Source: Ophiostoma sp. CBS 140.51 (taxonomy: Eukaryota > Ascomycota > Sordariomycetes > Ophiostomatales > Ophiostomataceae). From it: a stretch of 64,000 nucleotides of DNA. Within the stretch, counting starts at the first letter, position 1; every line of letters begins with the position of its first letter. Below, one piece after another: positions 13,277 to 23,849 of the stretch. The notes beneath the pieces were generated by a model. That model ran no database searches. It was not told the DNA's origin and saw only the letters and a program-made list of their open reading frames with translations. The DNA lies in the NCBI GenBank assembly GCA_029298735.1, contig JANSLP010000121.1, forward strand, positions 23,311 through 87,310, given 5' to 3'. The translations under genes were made by a program, and so were the position numbers.

Positions 13277-14465
13277 GACAAGAAGAGAAGCCAAGACTTT
13301 GTCGAGAAGCTCGTTCATGAGGAGACGACGATGGTCTAGGACGAAAGACGGGGAGAGAAACGGGGACGGAGCAATACCGCTCTGGGGAAAATCCAAATCT
13401 CGTCGACGAAGCCTTTTTGTTAGGTAACAGGGTATCATGGAGCAAAAAAGGAGAGAGGAGAGAAGAGTGCTGAGAGGAGAACAAAGTCATTAGTGAAGAG
13501 GATACGCCTGGGGGAGAGACTGGGGAAGGGCTCCTCAGTGCTCCAGTTGTCTCCAGTTGTCTCCATTTTCTCTTTGCTTGTCTCCTCTTGTCTCCAGTTT
13601 TGTTCGCTTGCGGTATCTTGTCGTTTTCCCGTTTTGTGCAAGTGCAGAAAATTGGAAAAAGAGGAGGCAAATTCGTAGAGAGCAAAGAGAGCAAAAGGGA
13701 AAGCCGCCGTTCCAAGAACGGTCCAGGCCAGCAAAGGAGAGCTCTCCCCGCAGAAATTTCCAGGAAAGTCTCAGAAAAAAAAGAGAAAAAAGGAAAAGGC
13801 CGAGGCCAAAGGATTTGACTTTGCTGCTAACTTCGACATTGTGGAGCATTCATACAAAAAACGAGGGTGTGTCAATTGAAGGTTTGAGTAACCTCATAAA
13901 AAAGATTTTTCATTTTTTGCCTCCTTTTTGTGCATACATGCCCCTATCGCAGCGATTCTTGCACGTAATAGGAAGTCCCTCTAGCTGGGGACCGAAATGG
14001 GGAAGAGGAAAGAGGACGGAGCACTCCGTACTCCGCACCGTACAACGGAAACGACAAATCCATTGAGTCGAGACCGAGGACCGAGAACGGAGGAGAAGCG
14101 CCTGCATTGAAGAGGATTTGACAAGGCCACGGCTGTCTTAGAACAGCCATTGGACAATCGGCTGCATACATCATTCCACTGGAAAGATAACGACGACAGC
14201 ATCCCTTGCGCAGGCGAAGATCTATCGTAATCTGTCGTCCGTTGGGCGCCATCGCCCGTTTCATTAAAAAAAAAATCAAAAAGTAAACCTAATCTTGCCA
14301 GTCTGTCGGGTGACAAAGGGAGGGCTGCAACCGAAGAGGCAAAGGGCAAGCCGCCGTTGCATGTTGGTTGGGATGGAGGGATGGACGTTGAAACGGGGAG
14401 ACAACAAGTGCTCTTAGAGCCCAACAGTGGTGGCAAAGTCCCCGTCCGAAAGCCACAGCTCAAGC

Positions 14466-14505
14466 CAAGCTCCCAAGCTCCCAAGCTCCCAAGCCCCCAA
14501 GCCCG
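14466..14505. repeat. Octamer tandem repeat (caagctcc, 5 copies)
   Basis: Three perfect copies of caagctcc are followed by two variants (caagcccc, caagcccg). The region is non-coding. Confidence 0.9.
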
Positions 14506-14790
14506 AAAGACCAAAAGGACCCTGAAAGAGGGAAGAATTAACGAGAAACGAGAACGAACAAGAGGCCTATATCGGAGAAACATGCGATTCTCAAGTGTCA
14601 CGCTGTCCTGAAGACACGCCCTTGCAGGCGAATATCTATTGGAGGAGAGCATAATAGGAAGGAGAGCTGGTTTTGGTGTCTAAGTGATGGTAGTGATGAA
14701 ATGGTGGTGTGCTTCCACCCGTTTCGCCACGATGGGCCAAATGGCCTAGATGCATCCAATCTTCAGACTTCGGGTCTGCCCAGTGAGCCG

Positions 14791-14814
14791 GCGAGCAGGC
14801 GAGCAGGCGAGCAG
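14791..14814. repeat. Octamer tandem repeat (gcgagcag, 3 perfect copies)
   Basis: Three perfect copies lie about 285 bp from the 14466 repeat, with the same period but an unrelated sequence. Confidence 0.95.
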
Positions 14815-16541
14815 GGACAGGGTGTTAGTGAAGAGTTTTCGCAGTGGAGAGATTGAACAATAGCAATCACGGTATCCATCGGGGATTGTGTAATCATAAC
14901 AAACTATCACAGATGCTCCCGACAATGTATCTCTTCTAAATGCAATGTACCGTCTTGTCGATTGACTTTTTGCATTGTTGACGGCGGCGACGGGGGCGTT
15001 GTTCTCTCCTCTATCCTCTATCCCCCACCGGTAACCCAAAGGCGTACACATCATGCTAAGAAACCGTGTTCTCCTTGTTGATATTGCAGGTCCCTATGCA
15101 AAAACACAAGTCTATGATGTTATTCGACAGAAACATGAAACATAGTCTCGATCCATGCAAATAAACACAATAAACAACACCCATAGTAAACAAGTGCCGA
15201 CCCAAAGTAAAATTTAACGAGAGGCCTAGTTTCAGTCTGATGAAGGATGGAGTGAGCATATGAAGTGAGAATATGAAGTGAGAATAAAGAGACGAATATC
15301 ACAGTCAGCTCACTCAGTGGCTGTCAATGTCTGAAGACTCTCACTCTGTATAATTACACGGCAAGGGAATGTGTTTGTCACGAAAATCCTGCCACGGTAG
15401 GCTTCTAATTAATTTTGTGCCCATCATCTCAGATCTCGGAATATTCTTTTGCATCTTGTTATTGAATATCTGTGCACAACTCCCCAAACCGAGGGTCGCA
15501 TCTATCTGATGCAATTGCAGGACCGTCCTCTCTTTTTCTGCCTCTCTTTTGCTTCTATTGTCTGGTCTATTTTGATATATGGCAATATACGTCAATAACA
15601 CGACCACACGCATTTTGCAGAGCCATATCAGCCGGGGAAGTGATTGATGCAAAGCCGCCATGAGCCCGAGCACGGCCTACACGGCCTGCAGAGGCGGGAT
15701 GCTTCGTGCGTCTCCCATCCTTATTCATGCGTTCCACGGCCGTGTAAAGAAGTGCTGTACGAAGTAGATGCGGTCCTGTGTATATGTACTTGCAGTCCAT
15801 GATATGAGGACAACAAAACAAAAGTACACTGTGAATATTAAGCCGTTCCCGGAAATCAAGAAAAGGCAGGGAACGAGATGGGCTCCAACCGCTCTCAAGA
15901 CCTCCTTTAATTTATCATGACCATGTCTTGATGTTCACTTGATGGATGCAATTGTGTTGGTAGACAGTAGGTACGCTCGAGGACATCTTTCATATCATCT
16001 CCAAACAGGCCCACCCTTGTTTACTTTCCCGTGCCTTGACTTGTCCCGTTATATTGTGGCTTGCTTTCGGACATTTTTTTTTGTCTGGTTCGGCTCCTTT
16101 GAATTCTGGATGTCCCTTGCCTTCCTTGCCTCGTTGTTTTAATTGAATGGAGCATTAAAACGAGGGAACAGTGTGAAAGCGGTAAAATGGCGAGAGGATC
16201 TCTTAATCTCACACCCAATGCATGGTCTCCAGTGCCATTTGGGTCTTGTTGACTTTTATCCCTTGCTTCAGGCTGCTTTGATGATATTCAGAGAAGACTT
16301 ACAGAATGCCTTACCCTGTAAACATCTGTTGTCTCTTAATCACCCTCATTCAGCCTTTGATGTCTATCGCTCTACCTGAAAAATTTTCACTGTTGCCATC
16401 GAGATGTGGATGAGTGCACAGCATATGGAGAACAGGCAAAGAATGAAGCTGTAATTTTTTGTGAGTTTGTCAATTCACGCCCTTGGTCAGAGCTCCTCAA
16501 AGTGAAGTGAATCTTTTTGCCTGCTCCATCAAGCCCCATAC

Positions 16542-16566
16542 GATCCATAAGATCCATAAAGATCCA
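16542..16566. repeat. Nonamer tandem repeat (gatccataa, about 2.7 copies)
   Basis: Two perfect copies and a third, partial copy after a one-base insertion. It is the first of five tandem repeats packed into 16.5-17.3 kb. Confidence 0.85.
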
Positions 16567-16809
16567 CTATGTACGGAGCGAGCGAGATCCAGCACACGCC
16601 CTCTGTTCTTCTCTCTTGATCCCAGATGTCGGTGAAACATTGTTTAAGAATAGAAAAGACGGTGAAAAATAGAGCCACGCAACAGCAAAATGTGACAGCG
16701 AGAGATGGGAGATGAGAGACGAGAAGCCCACGGCTCATTTTACACCGAATAAGTGCACCAAAAGCTGTACTTGAGGGATGACCACTGGCGGATGTCCCGA
16801 CCGGGGCAT

Positions 16810-16827
16810 GTTCAGGTTCAGGTTCAG
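16810..16827. repeat. Hexamer tandem repeat (gttcag, 3 perfect copies)
   Basis: Three perfect adjacent copies in non-coding DNA. Confidence 0.9.
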
Positions 16828-16983
16828 CTGGGCCCTGCCGTGCTTCAGATACCCAAACGGGACGGGCCAGGTCCCAGCGAGACAGACAGTCGATCGTGCC
16901 ATGATAGGCTGGCAGGGCTGGATACTGACCTCATTTACATCTCATTCATTGCTCTTCCCAGCAAGGTCTCAAGGTCTCATCCT

Positions 16984-17012
16984 CCATTCCTTGTCCATTC
17001 CTTGCCCATTCA
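16984..17012. repeat. Undecamer tandem repeat (ccattccttgt, about 2.6 copies)
   Basis: Two copies differing at the last base, then a partial third copy. Confidence 0.85.
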
Positions 17013-17130
17013 TGCTATTGTGAAAAATTTTCACGTTTACCAGGGATGATCCACTCCCATGAGAATGTGAGGGTTGAAAATTTGACTTCTCACAGTGGTG
17101 ACTGCGAACCCGCAGAAGCTCCAAAAGAGC

Positions 17131-17176
17131 TGCAAAGAGCTGCAAGAAGCTGCAAGAAGCTGCAAGAAGCTGCAAA
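17131..17176. repeat. Decamer tandem repeat (tgcaagaagc, about 4.6 copies)
   Basis: Three perfect copies are flanked by a diverged copy on the left (tgcaaagagc) and a partial one on the right. Fragments of the unit continue to both sides, suggesting an older, larger array. Confidence 0.9.
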
Positions 17177-17236
17177 ACGACCCAAAAGAAGCTGTCGCCT
17201 TGTCAAGGTACACACCGACTCTGTGCAAGTGGACTC

Positions 17237-17263
17237 TTGTGGACTTTGTGGGCTTTGTGGACT
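17237..17263. repeat. Nonamer tandem repeat (ttgtggact, 3 copies)
   Basis: Two perfect copies flank one with a change at two positions (ttgtgggct). It lies only 60 bp from the decamer array. Confidence 0.85.
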
Positions 17264-20200
17264 CTACCGGCTCTGCAGACACAGACGCCCGCTGCGGTCT
17301 GCAGATGGAGAGAGAGTATGGGGCATATGGGTAGCCTTTTTTGCATTTTGTCTCTTTTCACTTCAGTTCACCGTCGCCTTGTCAATTCACAGTGTTTTCT
17401 TTCTTCACTTTCTTTCTTTTTCGATGTTACGAACCCCTGCTCGTTCCAAGGCTTCCTTCACCATTCTAGCGCATCCACTGGTTCCTGCATGCAACCAGGG
17501 TGCTGCAGAACAGTGAGAGAAGAAAGGCGAAGGGACAAAAACAAAGAAAGCACAGGGCACAAGGCATGCAATTGAAATAAAAAAGGCATCAAAGTAAATG
17601 AGCTCTCAAGGCAACGGACAACAGAATTTTCACTGTATCCATCTATTACTTCTTCCCTGCCTCTTTTTTACGGACTGCCGAAAGGGTAGAGGAGAAGATG
17701 CAACCTGACATGTCAAGTCGGACAACTGTAGAAATATGGAGAAGACGAGAAAGGAGAAGACAATAAAAGAAGACAACGAGGCGAAGGACGTCTTTCCACT
17801 CAACGCCGTAAACCCACCCATGCTTTTGGTACGTACGAGGATAAAAGAACAAAAAACATACGAGGGTGCGTAATTGATTTTTAGGTCCACTGCAGAGTCT
17901 GCAAAATTGCAGAAGTGGACGCCGAAAACGCTGAACGCTGAAGCAAGCTCTTCGGCACTTCTTTTTGATATCCACATATGGGGCTTAAAGGATGCTCTTC
18001 CCAGTGAACAACAACGCATCCGGAAGCGACATTACCCTTGCCTGAAACCTGAGGACTCAACAAAAAATGAGAGAGAAAAGATAATGCGTCTTCCAGATGC
18101 TTCTCGCACTGTCCACTTTATGCTGCTGCCTGTTAAGGATCGTTAAGAGCTGGGGGGTGTTGTTCGTTTGAAATGTTTCCTGTTCACCGTGCAAATATGC
18201 ACTGTTCCTTTCGCGAACGAATAAACTTTCTTCCTTGCCCTTCGCTTCAGCTTATTCCTCCTTCTGTTCTCAGCTTTATCCCATCCTCATCCTTCATCCT
18301 TCGTTTCTCTTGTCTTCTGTGTGAGAAAGCAAGAACCATGGTTCCCACTTTCGTGCCGAGAAAACAAACCCTGCGCTGGTCTGTTTCAAAAGCAAGATGA
18401 AGTGGAAGTAATCTCTACCAAACCACTAACAAATCGTTGCCAAAATCAAATCGATGATGTCTTTTTTTAACTCGTTGTTTGGTCCGACCAAGGGTTCGTA
18501 AGAGCAGGAAGAGAGGCTTGCCGTTCCGCGGGCGGGCCCTCGGGCCTTTGCACTTCTCTCCCTCTTTTCTCGTCTGCAATCGGCCGACTCAACCGGCCGT
18601 TCTTCCCTTGCTCTTCTGGAAGGGCCGTTGGCCTGGCCGCAAGACAAGGATATGGAAGCCCATGCTGTTTCGGCGGCAGCTTGATGGACAAAGCTTTGCT
18701 TTACCCTCAACCTCTGGTACCACGCATCAAAGCTCCATCCTTAATTGTATCTCATCGTATCCTAACAAAATCCAAAAATACCCAAACATGCGCAAATGCG
18801 GTATATTTTTTGCGAAGCCAAAGCAAAGAAGTCGAAGAATAGTCGTTCGTTTTGATCCTGGGTCGTTTCTTGCGGGAAGTCTCCACGTTGGGTTTCATTC
18901 CGTTTCTTCCCACATCCAAGATTGATCTCATTCATCGAGTCTTCTCCATCTTGCCTTCTCATCACCAAGCCCAGCCAAGGATTGGCTCAGACACGGCCAA
19001 GGCAGCAAAGAGAAAGAGATGACAAAAACAAGCGACAGTGACCAAAAGATTGTTTTGTCTGAGAACCAGTTGCGTGGTTGTTGATCGCCAGTGTCTCCAC
19101 TTTTATCTCTTACAACACCCATTTGACGAAACGGCCTGACAATCTGACGACGTCTCTTCCCGTATTCATCCTCGGAAGGGCCGCGGACGGTACAGGCACC
19201 AACCGGACCAGACATTAATGGTTGAGCGGGGCAGAAAACCGCTCTGTCTGTTCTGTCAAGTCCTCAGTTTTATGTAATACGACTCAATTGTCGTGAGATG
19301 GGATGCCTTGAGACTTGACAAGACAACCATCAAGGACCCTTCTTGATCCTCTTTCGTGGAGGGTGTAGTGCAAGGGACAGTGATACGTCGTGGACAGAGA
19401 GGAGAGAAAATGGCTGGACAATGGCTGTCTTCTCATCCATCTGTGTCTCGCCCTGTCTTTTTCCAATGCGTTGAATTGTTGGTCCCCTTGATGTCGATTG
19501 TTGCTTTGTCCCTCCTTGGTTCTTGCTTGTTCCTGTCAGATTTGTGCAAGGTGTGGTAGAGGCTGACTGGCTGACTGCATTCACTTTCTTGTATGCATAT
19601 TTGGACTTTGCACGGCCTGAATAGGGCATATTTTATATGTTCAGCAAATCACAGCCCTCAGAGGCCGCCCTCCATGAGGCATAACTTGGAGTGCATTCCC
19701 CTCCTTCCCTCCTGCGTAAACCGCTCTTGCACATCCCTCCATCGTTTCGCCTTCTTTCTGTTTCTTTTTCTCGTCCCTCGCAGGTTGGTAGGCTCGGCAG
19801 GTTTCTTGTACTGACAAGCCCATTGTTCCTGTTTTATATGCAAGCATATTCCTGCAAAGCTCTTGTGGGGATGTTGACCACTTAGATGCCCTGGTGCCGT
19901 GACCCTCTTGGAACAAAGTTGACGTGTCCGCCTCCGAGCCGTCGAGCCAGACAAGGCGTCCCGGGCAAGGGGCAAAGGATGCTAGGGGAATATCGACTGG
20001 TTTACTGGTTTGAGGGGAAGATGTAGGGTGCGTGGCATACTCGGTGCTTGGCTGTTGATGCTTGATGCTTTGTGCTTAACGATGTATTTGTGTCCCCTCT
20101 TTTGGGCTGACCAACGATGGACGAAGCAAACAACATATGCCTCGAACGAGTTATGCGTCTTTTACACAGCTTCAACAGATACAACCAATAATTGACAGAA

Positions 20201-22029
20201 GGAAGCATATGCACACACAATGTGGTTGTCGTTTCAGTAAGTGTAAAACAAACACTTGCACAGCATGCCCAGATAGATGCCCAAAGCATCCACTGCTGCG
20301 CATCTGCTTATACGATATGCGTGTACGTGGATTTATCTGTGTAAAAAAACAACACAAGTCCATCACAAACATGGCCATCTACTGTGTAAGCCAATTGAAT
20401 GCAAACGGAAAAGCATAGGTTCGGTCGTGGCCGCCATTGACTGCCTAGTACTCAGTACACACCCCGAAAAAAAAATACACTGTACGCCGTCAAAACCACA
20501 AAACCACGCGATGATGCCATGTCCTCCCGGAGCCAATCCATCCTCGCCCCCTGCGTCTCTTTTGTGTTCCTTCAATGCGTTCTGTCTGTAGTCTGTACAA
20601 AGTACGTCTGTCTGTGTACGCCTGCACCTCTCTGTCTTACTGCGTCCTTTTGTGCTCGTGTCCGTGTCTCCGTGGCCAACACCCGTGTCGCCGTGTCCCC
20701 GTATATCCGCATCGCGTCACTCCTCTACTACGAAAGTACTTGTTACCGCTGTACTCTATGTACATGTACTCTCTGGGCCTCTGAGTTTCTGTCGCCTTTT
20801 CTTATGTACGAGGATCCACGGCATTCGCGCTCGCGCTCGTGCTTTCGTGTCCGTCCTTCTCTTCGATTCTACTTCTCCACTCTCTCCCGTGTCGGCTTCG
20901 GTCCCGCGGCCTGGCCCTTCCTCTTGTGTTTCTGTGTCGCCGAACCCGCCACCGTTTCTGAAGAGCGGGATTTATTCAGTGTATCTACGACATACTTGTA
21001 CTGTGCTTGTCTTGTGTCGTGTGTGCTCGTGCACCATACAATGGACACACTGTATGGGGAAAGAGAGCGTGTCTCTCTACTCTGTAGACCAGTGTGTTTT
21101 CTTTGCTGCGAGAAGCCGTCCCTCTTTGTGGCACAGCCGTGTTTCGCATTGTGCATGGGAGTGGAGAGAGACAGCAAGAGGGCGTTCAGTATGTCCATGG
21201 GTGGCTGAACATGGGAAGCAGACGAAAGGAAGGAGGACCATACAGGAATACGTCCGACTCGCCGGAGACAGTTAAGGCCTGTTCCTTGTCCATGTCCAAG
21301 TCTTTTCTACCCTGTTGAGCTGTCTTTTACTGCCGAGAAAGTATGAAGTAACGGGCAGAGACAGCTTTCAGAAAGTCTAAGAGAGAAAGAAAATAAATGC
21401 CGCTTTCACAGGCCTTGTCGAGCTGAGCTGTTTTGTCTATTCTTGATACCTATTTTGGTTCGATGATGTCTGGTATGTGTGCTGTTCTTCGGCATGGCAG
21501 ACTCTCGGCGAATCGCGAAGAACATGGGCTGATGGAAGGTAGTTGACCCGGCCGATGCTGGACCGAGGGAGGAATGCAGTCGAGAAGTAAAGCTACAAGA
21601 AAATAAATCAACAAGAAAGCACAATATGCAAAACATCGACACTGCGGGCAAAGGATATACCCGCTAGCCTGTGTCGCCGGATACGCCTTGATCCCCTAAT
21701 GTAGTGTACTTTTCTTGCAACAATGGTGTATGTGTAGTGAATAGCCTCTAGTAGTGCAACGTCCCGACTGCCACGAGAGTAGGTATGTATGTGCTGGGTC
21801 GGCTGCTGTTTTCCGTAGGCCGTAGGAGATTGTGGCTGGCGTTGTGAATGTGTATCAACGATGCACCATCATGAACGACGAGCATCGACGAGACAGGATC
21901 CAGACTCGTTGATGAGCGACAACATTGCTCTGAAAACACCTCATTGATCTCGTTCAAACATGACAAAAATATGTGCTATCACCAACTGAACAAAAATCAA
22001 TGTTAAGAAGGCGCTCTGCAAAAAAATGC

Positions 22030-22035
22030 AAAAAA
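22030..22035 (-). terminator. RNA polymerase III terminator of the tRNA gene
   Basis: A run of six A on the + strand (T6 on the minus strand) begins seven bases past the mature 3' end of the tRNA. A second run of six follows at 22021-22026. Confidence 0.75.
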
Positions 22036-22042
22036 GAAACAG

Positions 22043-22146
22043 TGGGATCGGTGAGGCTCGAACTCACGACCTTAGGATGTGCCTATCTTCGGATACGGCT
22101 CATATCACTATGAGACCTACGCGCTAGCCAACTGCGCCACGATCCC
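22043..22146 (-). tRNA. Elongator tRNA-Met (CAU) with a 30-nt intron
   Basis: On the minus strand the 5' acceptor GGGATCG (22146-22140) pairs perfectly with CGATCCC (22050-22044); the discriminator is A. The D-stem GCGC/GCGC, the anticodon loop CTCATAA with CAT at positions 34-36, and the T-arm GTGAG-TTCGAGC-CTCAC are all present. A 30-nt intron (22079-22108) interrupts the gene one base 3' of the anticodon, the canonical position for nuclear tRNA introns. The ordinary TTCGAGC T-loop marks it as an elongator rather than the initiator tRNA. A T6 terminator follows. Confidence 0.95.
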
Positions 22147-22866
22147 CTATGTTATGTTTGGTGGATGTTGGGTGTGGGTTCCTCCTGCTGGCCATTGAAT
22201 AGACAAGAAAACAAGCAGAAAGAGAAGCCAAAAAAGAGAGAGAAAAAAACCTGCAAGATCTTGCCCCTTTCTGTGCGACCACAGACTTTTTCGTGATGGG
22301 GCGTGTCGGCATCGTGAGGCGTTCTGGGGCGTTCTAAGGCGCTCGAGTTGCATCGTGGAAATGTCGTGGACGAGAGACATTGTCTAGTTGAGAAACGTGC
22401 TGGTCGAGGAGAGAGAGAAAAATCAAAGAAAACAATAGGGAGAGGGAGAGACATGGCTGGTCTTGGTCACGGAGGCACGGCGTCTTGTCGTTCGAGTCTC
22501 TTGTGTAGCCAGAAAAGGCTGGAGTCAAGTCTGGAGTCGAATCTGGAGTCTGGGCCATGGCGTCGCAGTCGGCAGCAACAAGCGAGCGGTCAAACATGGG
22601 CTTGGAGGCCTGCATCTTGCATCGGTACTGGTTTTTTGTTTTGTTTTACGTTGTCTGTGTATCGACGAGGCTGTTGTTGTGTTGCAGACCGTTCGAGACA
22701 AAGCTCACAGCTCACAGGTCAACCAGTGTCTTCTCAGCATCCCTAAACATATGATCATCGTGTCCAGGTCCCAAGATGTGTATCCAAAAATGTGTGTATT
22801 CGCTAAAATCAAAACTGCCAAATATTACGTGCTCATGCTCTTTGTCGTCGCAGAGACTTTCGCTGC
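22147..22866. other. Intergenic region between the tRNA-Met and aldolase-like genes
   Basis: This contains sequence upstream of the minus-strand tRNA and the 3' flank of the minus-strand aldolase-like gene. No gene was recognised. The frames present are random in composition. Confidence 0.6.
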
Positions 22867-23849
22867 CTACTCGACGTTCAGAACAAGCTGCTCAAAGCCC
22901 TTGGCGACGGCGTCTTCGCCGCCTGCTGCCTCAATCTCAAACTCGAGGTCTGGCTGGGCCTCCCGGTACAGCACGTGCGCGTCCGCACCCATCCGCTCGT
23001 TATACGATGCCTCCTCGTCGCTGACCACCTGCTTCTTGAGACCGTTGGCCGCCGCTGCCTCGACCTGCAACTGGATCTTGCACGACCGGTCCAGAAGCCC
23101 AAACAAAAAGCCGGCCTCGTCGACCGTCTCGCCCACCGAGATCAGGCCGTGGTTCAGCAAAATGGCGCCACGGTGGGCAGGTTGCAGCGCTGCCGCAATC
23201 CGCTCGCCCTCCTCCTCAGCAAAGACTATACCGCCATACTGCGCATACACGGCGTGCTTGCCGTAAAAGGTGCACACGTCCTGCGTCAGCATGTCCAGTG
23301 GACGGCCAAATGCGGCCCATGCCCGACCAGAAATTGTGTGTGCGTGGCAGACGGCGTGCACATCGTTGGGGCGGGCGCGGTGGACGGCACGGTGGATCAG
23401 GTAGCCGGCGGCGTTGGATGTGCGGCCAGCCACGGCCGGGTTACCGGAGCCGGCCACAAAACGGCCCGTCTGGATGTCGAGCAGGACCATGTCGCCAGCG
23501 GTCATCATGCCGAAATGGCGGCCGAGCGAGTTCATCCAGATACAGCCCGGAAACTCGGGGTCGCGGACCGAAATATGGCCACTCTGGCCCTCGAGGAAGC
23601 CCTGGCGCGCAAAGAAGCGGAATGTCGCCGCCATGTGGATGAGGGTGTGCCGCCGTGCCTCGACGAAGGTCGGGAATGTGGGAATGCCTAGAAGGTTAGA
23701 GGTGGTGACAACTATCTAGATTTGAGCAAGGGAGACTAACCTGGCAGCTCGTCGCCGTGAGAGATGGCCCGGTTGGGCGACACAATCATCTCCTTTTCAG
23801 TTGTTTTGGCCACGGCTGGGCCGTCCTCGACAGTAGCTGAAGGAGCCAT
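22867..23849 (-). CDS. Class II aldolase/adducin domain protein
   Basis: Two exons, 23849-23741 and 23687-22867, encode 309 residues. The 53-nt intron (23740-23688) has donor GTTAGT, branch CTAAC and acceptor TAG, and the frame joins as DELPG-IPTFPTF. The class II aldolase/adducin fold is clear: the conserved glycine-rich start (EGQSGHISVRDP), NSLGRHFGMMTAGDM, the metal-binding HAH (in DVHAVCHAHT) and the later His in LLNHGLISVG, a set consistent with a zinc-dependent enzyme such as the fuculose/ribulose-phosphate aldolase group. Fungal members of this length are often annotated as class II aldolase/adducin-like without a known substrate. The second-exon ATG (23634) would delete the start of the domain, so ATG 23849 is preferred. 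It is divergent from CCT3 across 1.15 kb that contains an RTCACGTG site. Substrate and pathway cannot be told from sequence. Confidence 0.88.

Larger units (their letters stand above)
8295..22042. other. 13.7-kb gene-poor region
   Basis: No gene could be supported on either strand. Two overlapping long frames (11657-12688 plus and 12681-13715 minus) have composition unlike protein and no recognisable motif. The DNA holds purine-rich + strand blocks (about 10.8-11.0, 11.46-11.55 and 13.2-13.5 kb), pyrimidine-rich blocks (18.2-18.35 and 20.5-21.2 kb), A and T runs, and at least eight unrelated short tandem repeats, five of them within 16.5-17.3 kb. It is not AT-extreme, so it does not look like a repeat-induced-point-mutation relic. 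Non-coding transcripts or regulatory DNA are possible. Confidence 0.5.

Noticed and set aside
11657..13715. Two overlapping frames of about 343 codons, plus (11657-12688) and minus (12681-13715)
   Set aside because: Amino-acid composition is random, there is no motif, and codon choice is unlike the real genes. Chance openness in stop-poor DNA is more likely.
16542..17263. Closely spaced repeats resembling a small CRISPR-like array
   Set aside because: Units are 6-11 bp, directly adjacent without spacers and of unrelated sequence; the genome is eukaryotic.
20519..21208. Frame of 229 codons in the CT-rich block
   Set aside because: Cys/Ser/Val/Leu noise produced by a skewed word composition; overlapping frames look equally random.
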